64,000 bases of DNA from Leuctra nigra. Lineage: Eukaryota; Arthropoda; Insecta; Plecoptera; Leuctridae. The stretch spans positions 18,339,246 to 18,403,245 of the forward strand of contig OW203773.1 of the NCBI GenBank assembly GCA_934045905.1, read 5' to 3'. A program made the position numbers and the translations under genes. Each line of letters begins with the position of its first letter. The first letter of the stretch is position 1. This document shows, in pieces, positions 31,839 to 42,550 of the stretch. The notes under the pieces are model-generated. The model was not told where the DNA came from. It ran no database searches and saw only the letters and a program-made list of their open reading frames with translations.

Positions 31839-32433
31839 ACGTGTGCAACAAATCTCGTAACTCGTATTTCTGTTCCGCCGCTAAGATAACATTGCTGTTC
31901 ACACTCTGTTCAAATTTGTCCACGTATTCCTGACGATGTTCAGGTACAGTAGCTCTTATCGCGTCACATTCAAAAGTCGCAAGTTCATCGCCATCCCCGT
32001 CACGAATGTCAATATCTAGCTCTTCCGATTTTCCGCATGGCAATATTTTAACCACTTCACAAGTTAGTTCTTGTTCCGGCACTTGAACGACGTCCTTCTC
32101 AACATGTCCACTGCAAATGGTCAAAAACACTTGCTTCGACACTCTCTTTCCTCTCTTACGCGTCGCACGAATAACTTTCACACCTGTCTTTTGGAACTTT
32201 GCAACAGTCTGATCACCCATACTGTCTGAAATACACGATACCGCACTTCCCGTATCCAATATAGCAGGAATTATTATCTCTGGACACTGACTATCACCGT
32301 AATACTTCTCCAATTCGTGAGTGTTTTCATCCTTGGTTAATAAAAAGTCCTCACTTTCTAACTTATTGTCTCTGTCGTTGCGCACATTGTTAACTTGTGC
32401 CGTCACTCCCCGTGCGCTTGATTGTGACGTCAC
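31585..32433 (-). pseudogene. Gypsy-like protease segment ending at the internal deletion (copy A)
   Basis: The aspartic protease motif ILDTGSAVSCIS lies near residue 57. A linker follows, ending ELRDLLHTYGQV, the sequence type normally just before reverse transcriptase. From there (around 31,800-31,830) the frame runs into sequence from near the integrase end, so RT, RNase H and the integrase core were lost in one deletion. Copy B has a 2-bp deletion within this frame. Confidence 0.75.
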
Positions 32434-32613
32434 TATTTTCCCTCCCTGTCTTCATTGTCCAGGCTCGGTTCCCGTTCTTCTCTGTCCCCGTCACTGCTAC
32501 TCGGAGCACCACGTCCCGGACCAGATCCTCGTCCGCCACCTCCCCGTCCACGGCTATTTTCCACGTGTAATGCGTTTTGTTGGACATTTCTATCGTGACC
32601 TCCGCCTCTTCGA

Positions 32614-33483
32614 TTAGCTGCACCTTGGCTGAGAGCACTGCAGCCCCTCTGCTTCGCATTCCTTTAGCACCTCGAGAATATTTGCCGTGCTTCTGTTATG
32701 TTGAATTAGCATTTCTTTCATGCGCCACGGGAAATGTCTTATCAGTTGCTGAGCGATGTACTCGTCCGTCATTGGCATGTCCAGGTACTTGGCCAGCCTC
32801 ACATATTTTTTAAAGTATGTGCTCATGGACACACCGCCTTCATACCGACCCCGAGCAATGTTGTCCGTCAGTTTCCACTGCTCTCTCCGTCCCCAGAAAG
32901 TTTCACACATTTTCTTCTTGAACTCTTCATATTGCTCAAACTCTTGCTCTCGGAACCACACCAACGCTTCTTTTCGTAGACCTGCAGCAGCAACCGCGAG
33001 TTTTTGATAGCTTTCAATCTTCACGTGCTTGAACTTGATCTCTAGCAGTCTGAAGTACTCGAGAACATGTGTTTCGTCGTTTACCCCATTGAACGTAATC
33101 TCTTCTCTCTTGACAGCATCAATGAGACTGCCGATGACGTCGCCGTACACACCTGTCTTGGTTCCGTGCGAATTCAGCAAGTCTTCCACCTCCTCCATTC
33201 TCTTCAATGTCTCATCCACACTTGCTTCAACCTTTTAAATTTTTACTCGAATTCCCGCACTATGGGTCTCCACTGCACTTTTACAACGATCCCTTTGAGT
33301 ATCCATGTTCTTTTTAAGTTCAATAAACTCACTGCAGGGTTTCTTCTCCAGTCCCTCCATTCTCTCCTCCAGTCCCTCCATCTTCTTCTCCAGGCTGTCG
33401 AACCTCTGGTCGAACACCTCGAACCTCTTCTCCATCCAGGAAAACATTTCTTCCATCCGTGTCATCATCGCGTGTACTTCCAT
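32614..33483 (-). pseudogene. Gypsy-like gag with an in-frame stop
   Basis: The frame begins at 33,483 with a coiled-coil front (MEEMFSWMEKRF, LEKKMEGLEERMEGL). It meets a TAA at 33,235-33,237 and continues in the same frame from 33,219 as a gag capsid-like region: WFREQEFEQYEEFKKKM and YFKKYVRLAKYL, the retrotransposon-gag core. It ends at 32,614. One base out of register downstream lies a Gly/Arg-rich frame (GRGGGRGSGPGRG), probably the original nucleocapsid-like tail, in place of a CCHC finger. The stop is present in both copies and so predates the duplication. Confidence 0.8.
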
Positions 33484-33526
33484 GATAACACGTGCAACAT
33501 TTTATAATCGCGGGATTTTTAATTCG

Positions 33527-33544
33527 CCCCACGTTGGGCGCCAA
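33527..33544 (-). promoter_or_regulatory. Primer-binding site of the Gypsy-like element
   Basis: TGGCGCCCAACGTGGGGC on the minus strand, one base from the 5' LTR end. It ends the LTR unambiguously. Confidence 0.85.
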
Positions 33545-33960
33545 TGAAACTGGTTTTCATTAAAACACAATTATATTTTGTATACTTGTATTTATTGAGC
33601 GTCAACAATCAATAGCAACTCCGTGTGGCTGACTGTATGTGCTCATGTACAACTTGGTATGAGACTACAAACAGTGATGCTTACACGTCGGAGGCAAAAG
33701 GACAACTGACGAGAATGCATGCACGCTCCAGAATCTTTCCTATCATTGCGTCATCGTGCACGCGCCCCAAATATTACGTCGCATCACACGCGCTATTAAA
33801 ACACAAGATCCACTGTTCTTGGATGCACGTGCTACATTACACACTCAGCAATCTTAAAACATAACGTGCATTATGCGTCATCAAACTAGCACACATGTGG
33901 ACCCATCGGCACGTGTCCGATACCGCACGCAATAAATTGTGATCAATCAATTCCGTTACA
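33545..33960 (-). repeat. 5' LTR of the deleted Gypsy-like element (copy A)
   Basis: 416 bp, TG...CA on the minus strand. Near-identical to the 3' LTR at 30,599. Confidence 0.9.
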
Positions 33961-35292
33961 ATGTTATATCATGTCGTCTGCTCACTGGAGAATATATGTC
34001 AAGTGTTAGATAGCAATGAAACCCATCTAAATATTCACCATTTACTAGGTACTTGCAATTTTGAAATGACTTTTATTTTGTGAAATTGTTATGATTTTGA
34101 ATAGGAAATAACTTGAAAGTAATTTTTATTTTTATATGAATTACATTGTAACTCTTATATATTTTATACATTAATTTTCCCTGGAAGTTTAAATTGAATT
34201 TAGAGGTAATGATTTCTTGTTTTTAATTTCTGTAAGTAGGACATGCTTGTAGAAGCTCTACTGTGAGACAAGCAGGGCAAGTCTGTGTAGATCCACACAC
34301 TTCAAATAACACGTCGAAGTATTCAAATTCTCATCATTACATAATCCAGTCCTTTATCAGATCAAATCACCAACGCCAGTCCAGTTCTCGTCCACAAGTT
34401 CACAAAACCAAATAATTACATTATCCACCTGATATTGAATCAAAATGCAGTTGCTCTCATTGACTGTGACGTGTTTTCAAGTCAGTAACATCAGCAGTTT
34501 TGTACCAAAATGTATTCTTTTACTCATTGGCAACGTTGTATCTATTTATGCACAACCAACATCGTGGCAATAATATGTGATCAAACTTAGAAATAGAAAG
34601 CTTTACATTCATACAATCAATGTCAGAAAACAAATATTTTCGGTACGATTATTACAATTTACAACAACTCCTCATTCAGAGGGGATTCTAGTTGACATGT
34701 AGCAGAGTTTTCATTTATTCAGCGCTGCAGAGACTGCTGCGTGCATCAGAGCGTTCTTAATTTCAGCGCTGTACAGCGGCTATCTAGCGGATCTAGCAAA
34801 AAAAATCTTCGCTTTATTCGCTAGATGGATGCAAAATGGTTGCGTTTGTTAATGTTGATCTGTGTATCAATGATTTAAATTGTCAGTTATGCGTCGTTTA
34901 TGAAATGCCGATGAAGCTGAGAGGAAGATATATGTTTCTCTAATATAATATGCCGTATTATTGCATAGTTAATTGTGCTATATTTCATTGAATTTTTCTT
35001 TGACAACGACGTCCATGTTTTAAAATCTTGCCGCCACATTCTTCTAGCAAATCTAAGCAAATCGTTCATAAATTAAGCGGGAATTCATCTAGCAGCACCC
35101 ATTTTCTCGCTGCAGCGCTGCATGTTTCGCTGAATTCTAGAACGCCGCTGTTATAGGCCAGCAATTCGGAGACATCGCTACTGCGAGGGATGGAGTTGAA
35201 GAAGGGTTGAGCACTGGTATCATGAACAGCTCGGAGACTGCCGAAGAAAGTAGACATTTCAATTAATGTTTAAATCCACTTTCCCCAGAAGA
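33961..35292. other. Non-coding stretch in the tail of the duplication
   Basis: No recognised element. 34,715-35,160 contains repeated CAGCGCTGCAG and CTAGC-type words suggestive of an old degraded transposon. A minus-strand frame at 35,066-35,257 has protein-like composition but no domain. Copy B differs here by roughly 1-2%, including a small deletion at 61,062. Confidence 0.4.
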
Positions 35293-35406
35293 ATGTCGTC
35301 CATCTCTCTTCCGACAAGTGAAGATCCGGTGGACAATTCCTGCACATTCAGTAGTGGCAGTGATATAAAATCTGAATTTATAAAATTAATTAACAAAAAT
35401 ACTTAG
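35293..35406 (+). CDS. Small conserved-in-duplicate frame, 37 aa, hypothetical
   Basis: The frame begins MSSISLPTSEDPVDN and ends INKNT. It follows CCACTTTCCCCAG, a good splice-acceptor match, so it could be part of an exon. It is identical in copy B (61,275-61,388), although nearby sequence differs. No domain recognised. It may be chance. Confidence 0.25.
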   Translation: MSSISLPTSEDPVDNSCTFSSGSDIKSEFIKLINKNT

Positions 35407-36283
35407 AAATCGATTAAATAATTTAAACTTCATTTACATATAATTTTTTTTGAATTTCCGAGAAAACTGCGCATTCCCGTTGAACAGAAGAACGACCGCA
35501 TTTTAATGACATATTATAACTGATCTTTATGCATCGAACATCCCATGTACTTGATATTAAGTCGATGTGCAGACCTTTTATATGACCTTTTCCCTGTGGC
35601 TGTGATTACAACGATTCTTGCAATTGAAGTAATATATTGATACATTTTCACATGATTTTTTTTTACATTGACACTTTTTTTATTGAAATCTTTTTGGAAA
35701 TATTGAAAAGACAAACACAATCAATGTAAAATACGGAACACTTTTAAATACGGACTGTGTCACCAAAAATACTTTGATTTGTACAATCCATCCTCGACGG
35801 TAGCGCCAACTAGTGACCAACCTGTCGTACTAGCTTGGAATCTCCCTACACGCGCTAAATCTCGAAGCAATCTTTACAACCTAGTTGACACCGCACACTT
35901 TTACACAGTTACGTCACTCACAGGATCTGATAAGATGTTATGCACGGGCGCCGCAGGTTGAGAACCACTGCACTAGAGCGACTGACGTGACTGCAATGAC
36001 CCGCACTGACTGTTTTTTTGTCCCGAGAATAAATACTGATCTTTGTGACGCGTCACGCCACATTTATCTATAAATCAATAAACATTATTAAATACCAATA
36101 AACACACAGATACACGCCTCAATGTTATCGGTTCTTTTATTCTGGTAGACAGATTGGCAAACTCTAAGTAAATGTGTTTCTATGTAAGGTAAATTATTTT
36201 ACGTATATTATGAATACCACTCATGAAACTTGAGTGTTGCAATCCATTTAATCTCACAACCGACCATCTTAAATTGAGTAGAC
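35407..36283. other. End of the duplication and single-copy flank
   Basis: Similarity to copy B stops at 35,923. 35,924-36,283 has no gene call. AATAAA and AATAAACA occur near 36,030-36,080 without an associated gene. Confidence 0.4.
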
Positions 36284-36382
36284 TCATACATGTTGTGTTG
36301 CTTCCAATTCTCTACTTTCTCGAGTTCGTTTCCGATTTGCTGCAGCTCTCGCCTCAGCCGACTGTTTCTTCTTCTTGGGCAT
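36284..36382 (-). CDS. Truncated 32-residue basic N-terminus, Helitron-protein-like
   Basis: The frame MPKKKKQSAEARAAANRKRT... stops at codon 33. Its Arg/Ala/Glu-rich style resembles the N-termini of Helitron replicase-type proteins in arthropods. It lies ~90 bp past the palindromic 134-bp array on the minus strand. It is too short for a firm family call and is presumably broken. Confidence 0.35.
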   Translation of the reverse strand: MPKKKKQSAEARAAANRKRTRESRELEATQHV

Positions 36383-36469
36383 GATTTTAACGAAGGAGTT
36401 CTAAGCAAATTACTTATGAGAAATTAAAGAACCAAAGATTGACAAAAATCAACAATATTCAATGTAACG

Positions 36470-36997
36470 AACGGAATAATCAACGTTCCTGCAAAATAAT
36501 AGCAACCCCTAAACACAAATTGTCAGGTTGAAAGTACTTTAGAAACGGATTTAAAACAACGTCTCCACAATGTATTAGGTAAAGCAATAATTTAAAGAAA
36601 TTGAACGGAATAATCAACGTTCCTGCAAAATAATAGCAACCCCCAAACACAAATTGGCAGGTTGAAAGTACTTTAGAAACGGATTTAAAACAACGTCTCC
36701 ACAATGTATTAGGTAAAGCAATAATTTAAAGAAATTGAACGGAATAATCAACGTTCCTGCAAAATAATAGCAACCCCCAAACACAAATTGTCAGGTTGAA
36801 AGTACTTAAGAAACGGATTTAAAACAACGTCTCCACAATGTATTAGGTAAAGCAATAATTTAAAGAAATTGAACGGAATAATCAACGTTCCTGCAAAATA
36901 ATAGCAACCTCCAAACACAAATTGTCAGGTTGAAAGTACTTTAGAAACGGATTTAAAACAACATCTCCACAATGTATTAGGTAATTTAAAGAAATTG
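36470..36997. repeat. Tandem array, four units of 134/134/134/126 bp
   Basis: Units begin AACGGAATAATCAACGTTCC at 36,470, 36,604, 36,738 and 36,872, and a partial fifth at 36,998. The fourth lacks 8 bp (AGCAATAA). Units are nearly identical, so expansion was recent. Each holds two copies of the R2 palindromic motif (AACGGAATAATCAACGTT and AAACGGATTTAAAACAACGT). Confidence 0.9.
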
Positions 36998-38160
36998 AAC
37001 GGAATAAATCAACGTTTCAAAAAATAACAACGATGAAGTAAATGTCAGGCTTGACAGAAGTTCAGAAACGGAATGAATCCAACGTTTCCAAGAAGAAAAT
37101 TCTTTGAAATAATCAATCCCCTGGACAAAAACTGTAGATATCTAATATCAATGCTTTAAAAGCGATTAAATTTTACTAATACCTTATCAAAGTACACCAA
37201 ATTGCCAAAATTTTCAACGAAAATAAGCAAAATGCAGGAGAGATTTGGAATGACGTGTGATCAGAAGAAAAGAACAAACGCCACTCAAAGATATTATTGA
37301 AATGTCAGCTTATGCACCGCGTAGAGAACAGCTATCTTCACACTATTAAATTTAAGGTGAGATCAGATGGGCTTGAGACGTGAAACAGGCTCCAATGCTA
37401 AATATGGCCAGGTCTATAGAGTGGATTGGCTGCGGCTACCAGCCGTTCGCAGCGCTCTCTAAGCACCATGGTTGGTGTTAGAAAATCGAACTAATCTGAA
37501 TTTTAGCGAGTTAATTCAAAATCAAATGTATAAATTAGAACTTAAACAACTTGGATAACGATCAGATGAAATTAAAAGGGTTGATATCAGTGTAAAAATG
37601 TGTTTAGTTTATTGATTGTAATAATTAACATGTAATACAAGCATTTTCACTTACTTATTATTCACCAAACAGCAAATAACCTAAAAGATGGCATTTGACA
37701 GCTCGCGCCATTGACTATCACTCAAGAAATAAAATGATTGCCTAGATTAGTTCCGGGATCGCCACCAGCGAACTTAGCGCTGCGATCGGCTAGGGTGCAG
37801 ACTGACCAAGGGTCGATTTTATAGCATTTTTTTCTGCGTATTCCACCCGTAGTCCGTATTCACGGGAGCCAATGGTAGATCATTGAAGTGTTCACACCGT
37901 AAGCTTAATAGTGTGAAGATAGCTGTTCTCTACGCGGTGGCTTATGTTTACTAATCCTCCTGGATGCAAAATCAGCCAAATAGAAACACGGGAAGCACGG
38001 CTATCAGAACTACGAATTGGCGAAAAGTGAGTCACGGTCCTTAGAGGATTAATTATTTAAGTCCGAACAATCAGAAGACGTGTTAATTCGTTAATGCATT
38101 GTAGCGCGTTAATGAGTGAGCACACACACGTGCAACATCCCCAGCCAAACACGATACACG
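36998..38160 (-). repeat. R2 family, minus-strand copy
   Basis: Reverse complement of about 3,560-4,100: the AAACGGAATGAATCCAACGT motif at 37,070, AAATGCAGGAGAGATTTGG-type sequence at 37,230 and CTAAGGACCGTGA at about 38,035. A 625-bp inverted-repeat element is inserted at 37,315-37,939. Confidence 0.65.
37315..37939. mobile_element. 625-bp DNA transposon, 35-bp perfect TIRs, 7-bp target duplication
   Basis: The ends are perfect 35-bp inverted repeats beginning CACCGCGTAGAGAACAGC (37,315-37,349 and 37,905-37,939). GCTTATG flanks it on both sides (37,308-37,314 and 37,940-37,946). It splits an R2 copy. No coding frame, so it is non-autonomous. Its 35-bp/7-bp layout equals that of 8,698-9,660, although the TIR sequence differs. 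Superfamily not assigned. Confidence 0.85.
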
Positions 38161-38329
38161 ATACGACACAATAAGATTTTCTATGCAACCTACAAACTCT
38201 TTTAAGTATTTGAACAATTATGTAAATATTTCAAAGTAAACAATTATTTTTCAGTAAAATGTAAAAAACATACCTAATATGTCTCAATACAATGCAAAAT
38301 TTGAAGTTTTCAAATTTCTGCTCTAAAGA

Positions 38330-38890
38330 CCGTTGATAGAACCAAAATAAAATATTTAAAGTGCTGATAACCTGAAGCATCAAGATGGCAGGGATGAAAA
38401 TTTAGTACACATTTTCAAAATATTTCAAGATATCAAACTTTTGAAAATAACGACAGATTAGTCCTCAAATTGGCAAAAATACCTAACATGCTGGTCATAA
38501 TGATCATGCGAAGTTTTAAGTTGATCGGTCAATCTGTTCTAGTTTAAATTTCAAAAATCATAGAAAAAATTGTTTCAAATTTGAACCAATGGGAGGATTT
38601 GGCTGAAACTTTTTATGATTGGGTACAATGTTGGTTGAAAGGATTATGCTAAATTTCAAATTGATTGGACCAACCAATCGAAAGATAATTTTTCTAAAAG
38701 TTGAACCAGTACAGGATACCGTTTAAAAACGATCCCAGGGACCGCATAAATTACGTTAGTACATGTGCAAAATTTCAGATCGATTGGTTGTGCGGTTTGA
38801 CTTGGGCAGTGAACACACAAAAAAAAAAAAAAAAACACACAGAGAAAGTGCCATAAGAGTACCGTAGTGACGCTCGCTACGCTCGCTCAA
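38330..38890 (-). repeat. Repeat family R1, partial minus-strand copy
   Basis: The head (GACGCTCGCTACGCTCGCTC on the plus strand) ends at 38,890, with an A-run before it. The body resembles 4,600-5,000 inverted. The 3' end is missing or diverged. Confidence 0.6.
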
Positions 38891-39164
38891 TAAGTTAATT
38901 AGTTATAGTAGCAGAGTAATGTAGTAATGTAATGTTTAAATATTTAAATTGTTGTAGTCTTAGGATTATTCATTAATATTTCTTGTCACCGGGGAAACAC
39001 ATTCGTGAGATGAAAATAAAATGCATGAATGAACATTATCAAAAGTAAAATATAAATAAATGGGTAATTCGTGTTTTGAATAATATGTTGACTGGCAAAT
39101 ACAGTTGACAAGAAAGCAAAACAAAAAACAAAATAGAATATGTGTAGTATGTCTATTGAAATTG

Positions 39165-40479
39165 TCATTAAAAGCCAATAATTCTTTAATTTCGTCACAG
39201 ACTGGTATGAAAATCTCCAAATATTCCTGTAGTATTAGTCCCAATAACCATGCAAATTGAACCTTTATGTTATTAGAAACAAGAAGAGATTATATACCAG
39301 TTAGTATACTAATTATTACATACAACTAATGGAAACCTTGTATTCAATTTAAAAGCCACACATTAAAACAATATTTCGATGATTATTCTATCATCTTCAT
39401 CAGTCAACTGACGACATTCGCCAGCTTTCCCCCCTTTCATCAAAAAACCGCTACACCATGACTCACCTCGGTCAAAAACTAAAAGTACATTACGTCCTAA
39501 TAACTAAAGGTAATGAGTCAGGTACACATTATATCACAGATTAATTAATTACGAAGCAGTTTATTGATGTCAGGAGTCAACAAAGACCTCCATGACTCAT
39601 CGAACATAAAATTACTCGGGCTAGTAATTAGACGATATGTGTGGCTTTTAAATTGAATACCAGGTTTCCAATAGTTGGTTGTAATAATTTGAACCTTTAT
39701 GATTAAAATGTTTCTTGTTAATATTCAAAAATCATAGGATCTATTTAAAAAAAATATACCTGGGACCAGTCATATCCCGCAGAATCGGGAATGCTAATGT
39801 TATAGAATAGGACCCCGGGAAAATTACTGAAAATTACTGAAGTGTGTGTACTTACACAATATTAGACGATCTGTTGAACGGTCATATCAGTTTCATACGA
39901 TTGAAAGTTGCTCTAACTACCTTGGAACTATAAAGAGTCGAAGTAGCCGTGATCAACATTTTCGAGTAATTTCACAGCAAACACACAAAATGTCCGTAAA
40001 ATGTCAATAACTTTTGGATTTAAACACAGATAAGTCTGAAAATTGTCAAAAATACAGATAATGTTGGTCTTAATGACCATGCAAAGTTTTAAGTTGATCG
40101 GTCATACGGTTCTAGTTTAAATTTCAAAAATCATAAAAAAAGATTTTTTTAAATTTTTACCCATGGGAGGATTTGGCTGAAACTTTGTATGATTGGGTAC
40201 AATGTTGGTCGTAATGACTTGTCAAAATTTCAAATTGATCGCAACAACCAATCGAAAGATAATTTTTTTTAAATTTGAACCAATCACATGAGCCCATTCA
40301 AAAACGATCCCAGGGACCGCATAGATTACGTTAGCATATGTGCAAAATTTCAGATCGATTGATTGTGCCGTTTGATCTGGGCTGTGAACACAAAAAAACA
40401 AAAAAAAAACAAAAAAAAAACAAATTCACAGAGAAAGTGCCGTAAGAGTACCGTGGTGACGCTCGCTACGCTCGCTCAA
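39165..40479 (-). repeat. Repeat family R1, minus-strand copy split by an insertion
   Basis: The head ends at 40,479 (CGCTACGCTCGCTCAA). The body follows the usual order down to AAAAGCCAATAATTCTTTAA at 39,170. Bases 39,270-39,688 are a later insertion. The CTAG end is not reached. Confidence 0.65.
39270..39688. mobile_element. ~420-bp element with 52-bp inverted repeats and a 13-bp direct repeat
   Basis: TTGAACCTTTATG is present at 39,257-39,269 and 39,689-39,701, where other R1 copies have it once. Inside, 39,311-39,362 and 39,639-39,690 are inverted copies (AAGCCACACA / TGTGTGGCTT). The left inverted repeat starts ~40 bp inside the boundary, so a simple MITE is not certain. No gene. Confidence 0.55.
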
Positions 40480-40941
40480 TAAAATAAATAACTGAACTTA
40501 AATTTATGACAAATAAATTGAAAAACGCATTCGCAAAAAAAATCATGAAGACTTTACGAATTGTACATTCATCGGGTGTCGTTATTTAGCATGGTAGGTA
40601 TGTTCGGACTCTGTCTCGGCTGAATACCGGATGAGTTCCCGAGTCCCAGACGGAAATATACAACTATTTCAATAACAATGTAATATATCATTGAATCTTG
40701 AGTATAAAGTATTTCAATTGTGTTTACAAAATAATTCGGATATTTAATATCAGTAGTTTTACCTATTTAGGAAGAAACATTTTGTGATTGTTTCTTACTC
40801 TTTTATTTTCAAACTCAAACATACTTCTGCACATATCATGTAAATTGACTCAAATTATCGGAATATATTCAATCTCACGTGATTACATCTCGCCTTGCAT
40901 GTGGTATTGCAAGTTAACATTTAGTTTCTGTCTCTCCTCAG
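40480..40941. other. Non-coding stretch, possible intron 3' part
   Basis: No repeat recognised. It ends in a pyrimidine-rich tract, TTCTGTCTCTCCTCAG, a good splice acceptor. Confidence 0.4.
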
Positions 40942-41036
40942 GTGTTGTTTTCATTGAGCGGCGTCGAATGTATGAGGACGAGAATGAGCAATTGACGATG
41001 AAGCTACAATCAAAGATCTCGTCTTCTCAAACCTGA
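40942..41036 (+). CDS. Candidate terminal coding exon of a host gene
   Basis: After the acceptor at 40,941 the frame reads VVFIERRRMYEDENEQL, continues to SSSQT and stops at TGA 41,034-41,036. Its charged, heptad-like pattern (MYEDENEQLTMKL) suggests the end of a coiled coil and is unlike the surrounding AT-rich repeats. It occurs once in the window. No upstream exon could be linked, so the gene is unknown. Confidence 0.35.
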
Positions 41037-42550
41037 TGCCTATAAAATAGTTTTACTCATTTGTTACCATAGATTCCACTGAACTGTAACTTTAACGTCT
41101 AAATTTATTTTGTATTTACTTGATAAAAGATGACAATAATTCCAAATAACATATCTACACTTAACTACAACTAACAAATTCAAACCATGTTGTACATTCA
41201 GCCAAATCATTTCATTAGTTATATACTTATTGCCAAGTCAGAGTTTAGAATTAGCCGTGCAGTGAGATTGATTGAAAAGCCACACATTCACGTTACATGC
41301 TGCAGAATGTGTGGATGGAAATGTGCATTGTGTGTCAAGAACTACACGTGATTGGTTCCATTCAGTCTGTGTGCACGCTTAACAATCTTCTCACTGGATG
41401 CACTATCTAATACTGCTCTTGGCTCTCTCAGAATATTATTCAGAGGCTGATAGGTCTTCAATTACAGTTTGGATAATGGACATCTATTACTTCTAATACA
41501 ACGAAACTGTTTGCTATTTTGGAGTTGATATAAATAACATTTGAAATTTAATTTACTGACATTGCTTATTGCAATGGCCCTTTTTAAACGTGTCTATAGC
41601 CAATACGGCGACATACATTCCTGTTTCAAACATGCCATTTAGCTTTTTTTCCGCCAAAACGGAATAGTGCACCATTTTCAGCTTTATCTCATTTTGGCTT
41701 ACTGTTCGGAATTTTCTGAAACACTTTTAACAGTGAACTGTCACTCGTTGAGCTGTTTTACACAGGAGTCGGGACCCAGACGTTCCTGTTGATCGAACAA
41801 AGTTTAGGAACAGTCTCGACTTATTCGTATCTTGAATGTTTTAAGTTAAATGTAATATTTTAGGGTTTAAGCACCCATCACAACGGTTTCCAAATACGTA
41901 CTGTGTTAAATGAATTACTTTCCTTTGGACAGGACACAAACTTTACTTTTTATTATAAATTGCACAATATTTCGGCCACTGTCTGCGGCCTTCTTCAAGT
42001 GAATGTAAACAATTATTGAAAAATTCATTTAATATAACACCAAACTTATAAGGAAGAGGAAATTTAATCAATACGTACTGTGTGTTAAAACCATTGCAAG
42101 TGTTGAGATATTGCGTCACGTTTATAGTTTTTTTTATTAAAATATTTGTCACAGGGTGTTTTTTCTTTTATTGCTTGTCGATACAGTAAGTAGCGGATTC
42201 ACGATGTAATGGCATGATAACAGAAATCTAGGACTAAGAAAACGCTCTGTGTAACGCGTTACAACTCGATAATAAAATTAAATATGAAATATCTTTAAAT
42301 AAATTTCCCAAAGTTATTCAAAACAAGCGTAGAATACCAATAACAATTAAATTAATATGAGATATGTAGGAATGCAAATGGTCAAAAACACCTAAATAAA
42401 ATGTGTGTCGTCTTCAAGACCATTTTAAGTTGATCGCTCAAACGGTTTCATTTTAAATTTTCGACTTATCATAGAACCAGATTCTGAGCATGTACACGTG
42501 ACCGCTCTCATGACATTAGTGTGTGTCCATGTGAGCTGGACAGTGCAGGC
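41037..42550. other. Non-coding stretch with small repeat remnants
   Basis: May include the 3' untranslated region of the candidate exon. 41,960-42,000 has CACAATATTTCGGCCACTGT followed by GCGGCCTTCTTCAAG, a transposon-end-like inverted motif. 42,234-42,268 is a minus-strand R1 end fragment (CTAAGAAAACGCTCTG). No gene is called. Confidence 0.4.

Larger units (their letters stand above)
30599..33960 (-). mobile_element. Internally deleted Ty3/Gypsy-like LTR element (416-bp LTRs)
   Basis: 416-bp direct repeats lie at 30,599-31,014 and 33,545-33,960. Read on the minus strand they begin TGTAACGG and end CAGTTTCA and differ at about three sites. Next to the 5' LTR is TGGCGCCCAACGTGGGGC, a classic primer-binding site. 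Before the 3' LTR is the purine tract GGGGAGGTAA. Remnants of gag, protease and the integrase C-terminus are present in order, but reverse transcriptase, RNase H and the integrase core are gone. No exact 5-bp target duplication is visible. Non-autonomous. Confidence 0.9.
19704..35923 (+). repeat. Large segmental duplication, copy A (~16.2 kb)
   Basis: This matches 43,621-61,902 in direct orientation, at an offset of 23,917 rising to 25,990-25,992 after an insertion in copy B. The first ~14 kb is almost identical. Differences become more frequent towards the end, after ~34,000. The match stops abruptly after GTCACTCACAG. Tandem duplication is the simple reading. Misassembly of two haplotypes in tandem would look the same. 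Confidence 0.9.

Noticed and set aside
33067..33547. Plus-strand frames of 146 and 80 residues (and copies at 59,057-59,537)
   Set aside because: They are antisense to the gag coiled-coil region and are mirror products of its GAG/CTC codons.
34887..35069. THAP-like start (MPYYCIVNCA) on the plus strand near 34,950
   Set aside because: The frame stops after about 13 codons and no downstream THAP residues follow in any frame.
36470..36997. Possible CRISPR-like or origin array
   Set aside because: 134-bp units are nearly identical along their full length, so it is a plain tandem repeat; the context is eukaryotic.
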